A stretch of 7,989 nt of DNA, taken from Acidobacteriota bacterium (GTDB lineage Bacteria > Acidobacteriota > Thermoanaerobaculia > Thermoanaerobaculales > Sulfomarinibacteraceae). Position numbers and translations under genes: made by a program. This document shows positions 1 through 6,540 of this stretch, one piece after another. The notes beneath the pieces are model-generated. The model was given only the letters and a program-made list of their open reading frames with translations, was not told where the DNA came from and made no database searches. How positions within the stretch are numbered: position 1 is the first letter of the stretch; the number at the start of each line of letters is the position of its first letter. The stretch spans positions 1 through 7,989 of the forward strand of contig DAOWFV010000217.1 in assembly GCA_030637805.1 (NCBI GenBank), in the 5' to 3' direction.

Positions 1-1
1 C

Positions 2-17
2 GGCCTCCACAGAGGCC
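2..17. repeat. Small inverted repeat (6-bp stem)
   Basis: GGCCTC at 2-7 pairs with GAGGCC at 12-17 around a CACA loop. It sits 6 bases before the larger hairpin at 24-54. It may belong to the 3' end of a gene upstream of the window. No T-run follows it. Confidence 0.5.
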
Positions 18-23
18 TACCCG

Positions 24-54
24 TACTCATCGTCGGCGGGGCCGACGATGAGTA
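24..54. repeat. Perfect 14-bp hairpin with a 3-base loop upstream of the RND gene
   Basis: TACTCATCGTCGGC (24-37) is the exact reverse complement of 41-54, with GGG at 38-40 as the loop. The short loop and perfect stem would form a very stable hairpin on either strand. No T-tract follows on the plus strand (GGCTTGAGTACTT), so it is not a canonical intrinsic terminator. It could end transcription of an unseen upstream gene, protect an mRNA 3' end, or be a REP-like element. I see no convincing sigma-70 promoter between it and the RND gene. Confidence 0.8.
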
Positions 55-125
55 GGCTTGAGTACTTAGCTGTGAGCGCTTAGTCGTAGCAACCGATGAT
101 CTACCTAACGCAGCTGTGTGCCGTA

Positions 126-157
126 ACTCAAAACTCAACAATGAACACTCAAAACTC
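126..157 (+). repeat. A-rich direct repeat ACTCAAAACTC, two copies
   Basis: ACTCAAAACTC occurs at 126-136 and again at 147-157, a 21-base period, just upstream of the RND ribosome-binding site. The base composition is much lower in GC than the surrounding genes. It may be an unstructured leader that favours ribosome access, or a remnant of an intergenic simple repeat. No function can be assigned. Confidence 0.6.
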
Positions 158-163
158 TTCTCC

Positions 164-170
164 GAGGGAG
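164..170 (+). promoter_or_regulatory. Shine-Dalgarno of the RND permease gene
   Basis: GAGGGAG ends 5 bases before the ATG at 176. It decides the start in favour of that ATG over the upstream in-frame GTG at 116, which opens within the A-rich direct-repeat leader. Confidence 0.75.
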
Positions 171-175
171 AAGTC

Positions 176-3100
176 ATGAATCTCTACGATGTTGCCATCC
201 GCCGGCCGGTCTTCACCACCATGATGATGGTGGCGCTGGTGGTCTTCGGAGTCCTCGGATACCAGACCTTGCCCGTCAATCTCCTGCCCTCGCTCGACAT
301 CCCGGTCGTGACCGTGACCACCATCCTCCCCGGGGCCTCGCCGGAGGTGATGGAGTCCGACATCACCGACCCCATCGAGAGTGCGGTCAACACCATCGAA
401 GGCATCAAACAGCTCACCTCGTACTCGGGGCAGGGAATCTCTCAGGTGACGATCACCTTTTCGCTGGAGCGCGAGATCGACATCGCCGCCCAGGACGTGC
501 GCGACAAGGTCTCGGGCGCGCTCGGCGAGCTGCCACTGGACGCCGAACCGCCCATCGTGCAGAAGTTCGACGTCAACTCGGGGCCGATGCTGTGGCTGGC
601 GCTGGCCGGGCTCGATGCGCGTGAGCTCTCCGACTATGCCGACCAGGTGATTAAACCGCGTCTGCAGTCGGTCCCCGGAGTGGGCAACGTCTTCGTCGCC
701 GGTTTTCGCGAGCCGATGGTCCGGATCTGGATCGACCGCGACCGGCTGGCCGCCCACTCCTTGGCAGTGACGGACATCATCCGCGCCCTCGGACGCGAGA
801 ACCTGGAGCTGCCCGGCGGCATCATCGAGGGCCCGCTCACCGAGCTGGCGGTGCGCAACCTCGGCCTCTTCGAGACCGTGGACGATTTCGACGACCTCAT
901 CGTCGCCAACGTCGACGGCCGCCCCATCCGCCTCTCCGACGTCGGCTTCACCCAGCTCGGCATCGCCGACGAGCGCGGCCTTGCCCGTTACAACCTGACC
1001 CCCACCCTCGGCCTCGGCATCGCGCCCAGGGCCGGCGCCAACCTGGTCGACGTCAACCGCGGCGCCCGCGAGCGCATGGCCGAGCTGGCCGAGGACTTTC
1101 CTCCGGGAGTTTTTTACGACGTGGCCTTCGACGGCGCCGAGTACGTGGAGATCTCGATCGACAACGTGAAGGAGGACATCGTTCTCGGCGCCGTGCTGGC
1201 GATCCTGGTTGTCTTTGTCTTCCTGCGGTCATGGCGATCGACCTTCATCGTATCGCTCGCCATTCCCACCTCGCTCATCGCCACCTTCGGTTTCATGCGC
1301 ATCTTCGGCTTCTCGCTCAACAACATGACGACCCTCGCCCTGGCGCTCTCGGTGGGCGTGGTGATCGATGATGCGATCGTTGTCCTTGAGAACATCTTCC
1401 GCCACCAGGAGGAGGGTGAGGAGGCCTTCGAGGCGGCCCACAACGGCACCCGCGAGATCGCTCTCGCGGCCATGGCCGCGACCTTTTCCATCGCCGCGGT
1501 CTTCATCCCCGTGGCCTACATGAAAGGCATGATCGGCCAGTTCCTCTTCGAGTTCGGCATTTCGGTGGCCGCGGCGGTCCTCATCTCCCTCTTCGTCGCC
1601 CTCACCCTCACCCCGATGCTCTCTTCCCGAATCCTGCGCGTCACTCCCAAGCACGGCCGCCTCTACGAGTTTCTCGAGGGCGGGTTCAAGTGGCTCGAAC
1701 GGAGCTACACGAAGGCCCTTGACTGGGTCTTGCGCCACAAGGGAATCACCCTGATTTCTGCCAGCCTGCTTTTCGTCGCCAGCCTCGCCCTGGTGCCCCT
1801 CATCGGCGGCGAGTTCGCGCCCGCGGAGGACATGTCGATGTTCATGGTCATGACCGAGGCGCCGGTGGGCACCTCGCTCGAGGCGATGGACTACCGCATG
1901 CAGGAAATCGAGAGAATCGTGCTCCGACAGCCCGAGATCCGTTCGGGTTTCGCCGCCGTCGACATGGAGGGGCGAGGACAGGTGAACTCCGGGCTTATGT
2001 TCCTGCGCATGGAAAAACCTTCGAAGCGCGAGGCGTCCCAGGCCGAAGTGGTCACCCGGCTGCGACGTGAGTTGGCGGCTGTGGAAGGGATCCAGGCGCG
2101 GGTGGTGGAGTTCAGCTTCTACAACGTCTCGTCGGAGGGCGCCGAGTGGGCCATCTCGTACTCGATCCGAGGCCCCGACCTCCATGAGCTTGATCGCCTG
2201 GGCCGCCGCATGGTGGAGCGCCTTTCCGCCGAGCCCGGCTTCGTCGACCTCGACACCAATCTCGACCTCGAGCAGCCGCAGCTCTTCGTCAAGGTTGACC
2301 GCGAGCGGGCCCACGACCTCGGCCTGGACGCCGCGACCATCTACGAGACCGTCTACGCCCTGATCGCGGGACGCGAGGTCGGCTCCTACACCACCCAGGG
2401 CAAGCGCTACGACGTGCGCATCAAGGTCCTCCCCGCGCAGGCGCTGAGCGCCGAGGACATCGGCGCGCTTCAGGTGCGAACGTCCACGGGGCGGATGGTC
2501 CGGCTGGACTCCATCGTCGACATCAGCTACGGCGTCGGCCCCATCAACATCAACCGCAGCTCCCGCGAGCGCAGTCTGCTGCTCACCGGCAACCTCGAAG
2601 ATGTGCCGTTGAACCGGGCGCTCGAGACGGTGGACCGCATCCTCGCCGAGGAACTGCCCGAGGGCTACTACGCCCGGGCGACGGGCCAGGCCGAGGAGTA
2701 CGCCGAGTCCATGGGCTCCTTGCTCTTCGCTCTCGGTCTCGCGATCCTCATCGTTTACATGCTGCTGGCGAGCCAGTTCGACTCGCTTCTCCACCCGTTC
2801 ACCATCATGCTCGCGCTGCCGCCGGCTCTGGTGGGGGCGCTGCTCGCACTCTTTCTCACCAACTACACCATCAACATCATGTCGGTGATCGGGGTGATCC
2901 TGCTCTTCGGGCTGGTGACCAAGAACTCGATCCTACTGGTCGACCTCACCATCCAGAAGCAGGAGACGGGCCTCGACTGCGAGGCGGCCCTGCGCGAGGC
3001 CTGTCCGATCCGGCTGCGCCCGATCCTGATGACCGCGGTGTCGATGATCTTCGGCGTGCTGCCGGTCGCCCTCGCTCTCGGGGAGGGCGCCGAGGCGCGC

Positions 3101-3250
3101 GCCCCGATGGCAGTCGCCACCGCCGGCGGCATGATCACCTCGACCCTGCTGACCCTATTCGTGGTGCCGGTGGTCTATACCTATCTCGACCGCTTCGCCG
3201 CACGTCTGCGCGGCCATGAGAAGCACGGCCGCACCGAGGAGATCGGGTAG
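176..3250 (+). CDS. RND efflux pump inner-membrane permease, HAE-1 (AcrB-like) family
   Basis: This is the inner-membrane proton/drug antiporter subunit of a tripartite efflux system. It would take amphiphilic compounds from the periplasm or outer leaflet and pass them to an adaptor and an outer-membrane channel. The 1024-residue length is normal for the family. Visible parts are TM1 (about residues 10-30), a first large periplasmic loop, TM2 (about 334-354), and TM4 carrying the proton-relay pair D398-D399 in VIDDAIVVLEN. A second periplasmic loop follows (about 555-845), then ASQFDSLLHP after TM8, TM10 with the relay lysine K916 in TKNSILLVD, and the closing helix TLLTLFVVPVVY. The ATG at 176 is chosen because GAGGGAG lies 5 bases upstream and MNLYDVAIRRPVF is the usual RND start. 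An in-frame GTG at 116 would add 20 residues of repeat-derived sequence. No adaptor gene is present in the window. The substrate cannot be read from the sequence. Confidence 0.96.
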   Translation: MNLYDVAIRRPVFTTMMMVALVVFGVLGYQTLPVNLLPSLDIPVVTVTTILPGASPEVMESDITDPIESAVNTIEGIKQLTSYSGQGISQVTITFSLEREIDIAAQDVRDKVSGALGELPLDAEPPIVQKFDVNSGPMLWLALAGLDARELSDYADQVIKPRLQSVPGVGNVFVAGFREPMVRIWIDRDRLAAHSLAVTDIIRALGRENLELPGGIIEGPLTELAVRNLGLFETVDDFDDLIVANVDGRPIRLSDVGFTQLGIADERGLARYNLTPTLGLGIAPRAGANLVDVNRGARERMAELAEDFPPGVFYDVAFDGAEYVEISIDNVKEDIVLGAVLAILVVFVFLRSWRSTFIVSLAIPTSLIATFGFMRIFGFSLNNMTTLALALSVGVVIDDAIVVLENIFRHQEEGEEAFEAAHNGTREIALAAMAATFSIAAVFIPVAYMKGMIGQFLFEFGISVAAAVLISLFVALTLTPMLSSRILRVTPKHGRLYEFLEGGFKWLERSYTKALDWVLRHKGITLISASLLFVASLALVPLIGGEFAPAEDMSMFMVMTEAPVGTSLEAMDYRMQEIERIVLRQPEIRSGFAAVDMEGRGQVNSGLMFLRMEKPSKREASQAEVVTRLRRELAAVEGIQARVVEFSFYNVSSEGAEWAISYSIRGPDLHELDRLGRRMVERLSAEPGFVDLDTNLDLEQPQLFVKVDRERAHDLGLDAATIYETVYALIAGREVGSYTTQGKRYDVRIKVLPAQALSAEDIGALQVRTSTGRMVRLDSIVDISYGVGPININRSSRERSLLLTGNLEDVPLNRALETVDRILAEELPEGYYARATGQAEEYAESMGSLLFALGLAILIVYMLLASQFDSLLHPFTIMLALPPALVGALLALFLTNYTINIMSVIGVILLFGLVTKNSILLVDLTIQKQETGLDCEAALREACPIRLRPILMTAVSMIFGVLPVALALGEGAEARAPMAVATAGGMITSTLLTLFVVPVVYTYLDRFAARLRGHEKHGRTEEIG

Positions 3251-3272
3251 GAGCGGTTCATCGCCACATGGC

Positions 3273-3282
3273 CCGGTACCGG
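3273..3282. repeat. 10-bp perfect palindrome
   Basis: CCGGTACCGG is a perfect palindrome, 23 bases after the RND stop codon. It may be chance in GC-rich DNA or a protein-binding half-site pair. No further symmetry extends from it. Confidence 0.35.
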
Positions 3283-3292
3283 CGGTCGCTTG

Positions 3293-3333
3293 GCCTGCTT
3301 ATCTCACCAGGTTTCGTGGTGAGATAAGCGGGC
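3293..3333 (+). terminator. Hairpin between the RND and glycosyltransferase genes, possible terminator
   Basis: GCTTATCTCACCA (3297-3309) pairs perfectly with 3317-3329 around a 7-base loop. The stem extends to 3293 and 3333 through one T-G wobble pair. It lies 43 bases after the RND stop and ends 14 bases before the start of the next gene. The sequence after the stem (GGCTAGCCTTGG) has no U-tract, so termination would have to be Rho-assisted or the element acts as an mRNA end-stabiliser. The stem itself is certain. The terminator role is inferred from position. Confidence 0.5.
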
Positions 3334-3346
3334 TAGCCTTGGCACA

Positions 3347-4864
3347 ATGACGGTGATGTTGCGTCTCCGCCTGCTGGGTCTCACAAACCTCCGATTGGAC
3401 ATGGTCCTTACGGTGGTGCTGCTGCTGGTGTTGCTCGCCAGCCGCTACGCCGCTCTCCCCGCCACGATTTGGGACCAGGACGAGGCCTACCTGGCGGCGG
3501 CGGTGGTCGCATTCGATCCCACGGCCCTCCACCCCCACCCCCCGTGGTTCCCGCTTTGGGTTGTCCTGGGAAAGGCGGGGCACACCCTCGGCGCCGAACC
3601 TGACCGTGCCTTACAACTCGTCAGCCTGGCCTTCTCGTGGTGGATCATCTTTCCCCTCACCGCGCTGTGGTCGCACCTCGTGCCCCGCAGACAAGCGATC
3701 CTCGCGACGCTGCTCTTCCTCGCCCTTCCCGGGCCGTGGCTCTTTGCCGGCCGCGCCTTCACCGGCACCGCCGCCACCGCTCTGCTGGCTTCCGCCTTGG
3801 CACTCTGGATCCGTAGATCCCCATCCCGCCTTGCCCTCGCCGCCGGTTCCTTCGCTGCGGGCTGTGCGCTCCTTATCCGCCCTCAGTTCGCCGCGGCGCT
3901 CGCCATCACCCTGCCGTTGATGTGGCGGCGAACCGCCGTGGGACGCCGCCGATGGCTGTTGCTGCCTTTGGGGACGATGCTGATCGCCGGAGGCGTCGGC
4001 TTGGTTGCCACCTCGGGCGGCGCGGCAGAGCTGCTCGAATCGCTCGTCACCCACGCCGAGTACCACCTCGGCGGCCTCAGTGGTGCCGACAGGTCGCTCG
4101 CCGCATCCGGTCTCGCCCGCGCTCTCGGCCACCCTGTGGCTGCCGTCGGGTGGGTCTTCCTCAGCGTGCTGGGAACAGTGGTTTTGCTGCGTCAAAGCAG
4201 CAGCCGATCGGCTTCGACGGTTCTCCTTGCCGCTTTGTTGCCGCTGGCTGCATCGATATGGTTTCTGGCTGATCCCGGCCACGCGCGCTACGCCGTGCCC
4301 CTTCTCGCCCTCTCCTCCGGTCTGGTGATCGCGGCGCTCGCTTGGGTGAGCAGACGCTCCCCACACCTCGCGGTCACCGCAGCGGTGCTCGCCTCTGTCC
4401 TTTCCATCTTCCCCGAGCTGCCCGGCTACCGCAGCGAGGCCGCTCCAACTCTCGAGGCGCTGAGCACCGGCGCCGCCATCGCCGATCGGGAAGGGGGCGC
4501 AGTCTGCGTCGATCACCGCCTGGTCGCCTTCGTCGACCTCGAGACGGCCACCCAACGCCTCGCCTCACCGGTGCTCTTCGATCACGTGGTAGCTTTCGAC
4601 GGTGCGATCGCCCTGCCCGATGCTTGCGCCGCAGCGGTCCTCGCCGCCGGCCACCCGGCTCTCGGCATTCTCGAAGGCCCACGCCGGAGTTTCTCCTGCA
4701 CCGGCAGCTGGATGCGCCGCCTTACGCGATCAGAATTCTGCACGGTGACGGTGATCGCGCGGTCACAGCGGCTCGACGCCGGTGGGCCCGCCGAGGAGGC
4801 GGAGATCGTCTCCGAGAGCGACCCAGTCGACGTGGCGATCATAAAAGACGTGCGCCTGCGGTGA
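3347..4864 (+). CDS. GT-C fold membrane glycosyltransferase, PMT/GT39-like
   Basis: This is a predicted polytopic inner-membrane enzyme that would transfer a sugar from a polyprenyl-phosphate donor at the periplasmic face. TM1 (about residues 18-36) is followed by WDQDEAYLA with D43, D45 and E46, the acidic motif that GT-C enzymes carry in their first periplasmic loop. Many hydrophobic helices follow (about 89-107, 117-135, 140-154, 163-178, 180-193, 203-221, 265-281, 290-306, 316-334, 341-355). LLIRPQF (175-181) and HARYAVPL (312-319) resemble conserved loop and helix motifs of PMT-like proteins. A soluble periplasmic tail occupies about 360-505. The start is uncertain: no Shine-Dalgarno precedes the ATG at 3347, and Met4 (3356) and Met19 (3401) are alternatives. 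The last 34 residues are read antisense to the GFA gene and may be a read-through extension. Acceptor and sugar are unknown. Confidence 0.8.
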   Translation: MTVMLRLRLLGLTNLRLDMVLTVVLLLVLLASRYAALPATIWDQDEAYLAAAVVAFDPTALHPHPPWFPLWVVLGKAGHTLGAEPDRALQLVSLAFSWWIIFPLTALWSHLVPRRQAILATLLFLALPGPWLFAGRAFTGTAATALLASALALWIRRSPSRLALAAGSFAAGCALLIRPQFAAALAITLPLMWRRTAVGRRRWLLLPLGTMLIAGGVGLVATSGGAAELLESLVTHAEYHLGGLSGADRSLAASGLARALGHPVAAVGWVFLSVLGTVVLLRQSSSRSASTVLLAALLPLAASIWFLADPGHARYAVPLLALSSGLVIAALAWVSRRSPHLAVTAAVLASVLSIFPELPGYRSEAAPTLEALSTGAAIADREGGAVCVDHRLVAFVDLETATQRLASPVLFDHVVAFDGAIALPDACAAAVLAAGHPALGILEGPRRSFSCTGSWMRRLTRSEFCTVTVIARSQRLDAGGPAEEAEIVSESDPVDVAIIKDVRLR

Positions 4865-5188
4865 GCGGTCGATCGGTCCGTCCATGTTGGCGAGGGCGAT
4901 GTGCGTCTCGTCGGGCCATCTCTCCCCCTCGAAGAACATTGTGCTGCCGCAGAGCCGGCAGAAGCCGCGGCGCGCCTCCGGAGTGGACTGGTGCCAGCAG
5001 ATGTGGTCGGCGCCGGAGACCATCGCGAAGCGCATTTTCTCGACCCCGAACCAGGTCACGAAGGCCGCGCCGTGGGCCCGTCGGCAGAGCGAGCAGTGGC
5101 AGTGGGCACACCACTTCGTCGGCGGCGTGACTTCGAAGCGCACGGCGCCGCAGAGACAGCCGCCGGTAAAAACAGCATCGTCGCTCAT
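4763..5188 (-). CDS. GFA / CENP-V family zinc protein (glutathione-dependent formaldehyde-activating enzyme-like)
   Basis: A 141-residue cytoplasmic protein of the GFA family, whose founding member in Paracoccus was described as helping formaldehyde react with glutathione. Most family members have no established reaction. The motifs are complete: GGCLCGAVRFE with C11 and C13, CAHCHCSLCRR with C30, C32 and C35 in the family spacing C-x-C-x2-C (plus C27), and FCRLCGSTMFF with C77 and C80. By family analogy C11/C13/C77/C80 would hold a structural zinc and C30/C32/C35 the second zinc. Length is typical. The ATG at 5188 has TAGGAG upstream at a 10-base spacing, overlapping the stop region of the PilZ gene 13 bases away, so the two are probably co-transcribed. 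Its 3' end overlaps the convergent glycosyltransferase gene by 102 bp. The substrate is unknown. Confidence 0.9.
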   Translation of the reverse strand: MSDDAVFTGGCLCGAVRFEVTPPTKWCAHCHCSLCRRAHGAAFVTWFGVEKMRFAMVSGADHICWHQSTPEARRGFCRLCGSTMFFEGERWPDETHIALANMDGPIDRSPQAHVFYDRHVDWVALGDDLRLLGGPTGVEPL

Positions 5189-5201
5189 CGTCCGGGTTCT
5201 C

Positions 5202-5531
5202 CTACTCCGGAAGGAGGGCTATGATCCGTTCATGGTGGGCGGTGTCGATCGAGACGAAGGCGACGCCAACGTCGAAAGAGCCGTCGTCGGCCGGGTTTTC
5301 CCAGACAACCCTCCCGGTTGCCTCCACCATCTCGTGCTCGATGGTGATCATCAGCCGTAGGTAGGAGTCGATCCCCAACGACTCGACGCTGGAAACCATG
5401 ACCCCGCCGGAACCGATCTGGCGCGTCGTCGCAAGCGCCTTTTGCTCGGCCGGGCCGAGCCGGTGGATGAGCACCGCGTTCTCCGCCGGGATTCTGGGGA
5501 ACTGCCTTCTCGTGGTTTGCTCCGGGCTCAT
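5202..5531 (-). CDS. Single-domain PilZ protein with an atypical second c-di-GMP motif
   Basis: A 109-residue cytoplasmic PilZ domain, the family that binds cyclic di-GMP and passes the signal to motility, polysaccharide or transcription targets. The first ligand motif RxxxR is present (R9 and R13 in RRQFPRIP). The second, normally [D/N]-x-S-x-x-G, reads Q38-I-G-S-G-G43, with Q for Asp/Asn and G for Ser, so binding may be weakened or lost. The rest of the domain fits: GRVVWEN (73-79) and FDVGVAF (86-92) are typical PilZ strands. The ATG at 5531 is chosen because GAGG lies 8 bases upstream (GAGGAATTGAGA-ATG). A TTG at 5570 would add 13 residues with no ribosome-binding site. It is first in a two-gene unit with the GFA gene. 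It may instead belong to the PilZ-like proteins that do not bind the nucleotide. Confidence 0.85.
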   Translation of the reverse strand: MSPEQTTRRQFPRIPAENAVLIHRLGPAEQKALATTRQIGSGGVMVSSVESLGIDSYLRLMITIEHEMVEATGRVVWENPADDGSFDVGVAFVSIDTAHHERIIALLPE

Positions 5532-5537
5532 TCTCAA

Positions 5538-5543
5538 TTCCTC
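5538..5543 (-). promoter_or_regulatory. Shine-Dalgarno of the PilZ gene
   Basis: GAGGAA on the minus strand lies 6 bases before the ATG at 5531 and fixes that start. A TACAAT hexamer at 5556-5551 just upstream resembles a sigma-70 -10 element, but no -35 box stands 16-18 bases further up, so I do not call a promoter. Confidence 0.6.
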
Positions 5544-5580
5544 AACCACTATTGTAACGTGAGTGTGCAAGTGGACCCGT

Positions 5581-5614
<34 letters not shown>

Positions 5615-5690
5615 CCGGCTCTCGCTAAGCGGCTGGTCAACAGCATGATGAGCGACTCTCGTCTGCGGGATTCGGCAGTCCAAGAACAAA

Positions 5691-5748
5691 CCCATCCCTC
5701 GGAAAACCGAGCGAGCGCAGCGCGCATCGGTTATCCGAGGACGGGTGG
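5691..5748 (-). terminator. Long hairpin downstream of the ABC operon, probable terminator
   Basis: CCTCGGAAAACCGA (5697-5710) pairs with 5727-5740 with a single A-A mismatch. The 16-base loop is GC-rich. On the minus strand a few more pairs (CCC with GGG, 5743-5745 with 5691-5693) extend the stem, and the following bases are moderately T-rich (TTTGTTCTTGG, 5690-5680). It begins about 20 bases beyond the stop codon of the ABC ATPase gene, the usual place for the end of the operon transcript. The T-run is broken, so the call is moderate. A REP-like element is the alternative. Confidence 0.45.
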
Positions 5749-5768
5749 CCGCTCCCGTCGGTAGCCTG

Positions 5769-6503
5769 CTAATTCGGTGTCGGTCGGTCCTCCACGATCT
5801 CGCCGTCGCGGATCTCCACCATGCGGTCGGCACGCCGCGCGAGGGCCGGGTCGTGGGTCACCACCATCAGGGTCCGGCCCTGCTTCGAAAGATGGTCGAG
5901 CACGCTGAGAATGTCGGACCCGGAGCTGGTGTCGAGGTTGCCCGTGGGCTCGTCGGCGAGCAGGAGATCCGGCTCCATCGCCAGGGCACGGGCGATGGCC
6001 ACCCTCTGCATCTGCCCGCCGGAGAGCTCGGTTGGCTTGTGCTCCACCCGGTCTGCGAGGCCCACTGCATCCAGCTGCTCGAGCGCGCGGCGGCGCCGCT
6101 CCCGTCGACCAACGCCGCCAAACAAGAGCGGCATCTCGACGTTTTCGAGGGCGCTGAGCTGGGGCAGGAGATTGAAGTTCTGGAAGACGAAACCGACCCG
6201 CCGGTTGCGGATGTCCGCAAGACGGTCGCGATCGAGGCCGGCCACCGATTCGCCGCTGAGACGGTAGTCACCGTCGGTCGGTGTGTCGAGACATCCGAGG
6301 AGGTTGAGCAGGGTGGACTTTCCGGAGCCCGAGGGGCCGACCACCGCCACGAACTCGCCGCGTCCGACCGTGAGATCGATGCCGCGCAAGGCCTCCACCT
6401 GGATCTTTCCGGTGTCATAGACCTTGGTGATCCCGTGCATCTCAATGATGCGTCCGTTCGGACCCGCGGTTCCATTATTCTTTTTCTTGAGTGGCCAGTT
6501 CAT
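5769..6503 (-). CDS. ABC transporter ATP-binding protein, MacB/LolD-type
   Basis: The 244-residue ATPase of a type VII (MacB/LolCDE/FtsX-like) ABC system; as a dimer it would power the mechanical movement of the permease encoded just upstream. All motifs are intact: Walker A GPSGSGKST (56-64), Q-loop Q108 in FVFQNFNLLP, signature LSGGQMQR (160-167), Walker B LLLADE (180-185) with catalytic E185, D-loop TGNLD, and H-loop H217 in VVTHD. LSGGQMQRVAIARAL and LADEPTGNLD are characteristic of the LolD/MacB branch. The ATG at 6503 is preceded by GGGAG at a 6-base spacing. A TTG at 6521 lies inside an intercistronic hairpin and is rejected. A lysine-rich stretch (LKKKNN) makes the N-terminus about 20 residues longer than usual. 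The gene follows the permease by 37 bases, so they form one operon. Confidence 0.95.
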   Translation of the reverse strand: MNWPLKKKNNGTAGPNGRIIEMHGITKVYDTGKIQVEALRGIDLTVGRGEFVAVVGPSGSGKSTLLNLLGCLDTPTDGDYRLSGESVAGLDRDRLADIRNRRVGFVFQNFNLLPQLSALENVEMPLLFGGVGRRERRRRALEQLDAVGLADRVEHKPTELSGGQMQRVAIARALAMEPDLLLADEPTGNLDTSSGSDILSVLDHLSKQGRTLMVVTHDPALARRADRMVEIRDGEIVEDRPTPN

Positions 6504-6517
6504 TTCCGACTCCCACC

Positions 6518-6538
6518 GCAATTCGCACAGCGAATTGC
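6518..6538 (-). promoter_or_regulatory. Intercistronic 9-bp hairpin between the permease and ATPase genes
   Basis: GCAATTCGC (6518-6526) pairs perfectly with 6530-6538 around a 3-base loop. It fills most of the 37-base gap between the permease stop and the ATPase start and ends a few bases before the GGGAG ribosome-binding site. Such a stem could set the relative output of the two proteins or block exonuclease passage. That role is inferred from position alone. Confidence 0.6.
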
Positions 6539-6540
6539 CG

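Noticed and set aside
58..86. TTGAGT and TAGTCG at 17-base spacing as a sigma-70 promoter of the RND gene
   Set aside because: The -10 match is too poor to call, and the spacing alone is not evidence.
1229..2794. Open minus-strand frame of 521 codons antisense to the RND gene
   Set aside because: It is a shadow of the GC-rich RND coding frame. Its composition is rich in His, Asp, Glu, Arg and Gly with no domain, and the plus-strand frame has full RND family motifs.
3338..3360. TTGGCAC reminiscent of a sigma-54 -24 element before the glycosyltransferase gene
   Set aside because: No GC-containing -12 element stands at the required spacing, and the motif runs into the start codon.
3611..4555. 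Open minus-strand frame of 314 codons antisense to the glycosyltransferase gene
   Set aside because: Low-complexity Gly/Glu/Arg/Gln-rich translation without motifs. The plus frame shows membrane helices and a GT-C acidic motif.
4342..5130. Open plus-strand frame of 262 codons across the glycosyltransferase and GFA genes
   Set aside because: Arginine- and proline-rich shadow typical of GC-rich DNA, crossing two genes that have clear family motifs in other frames.
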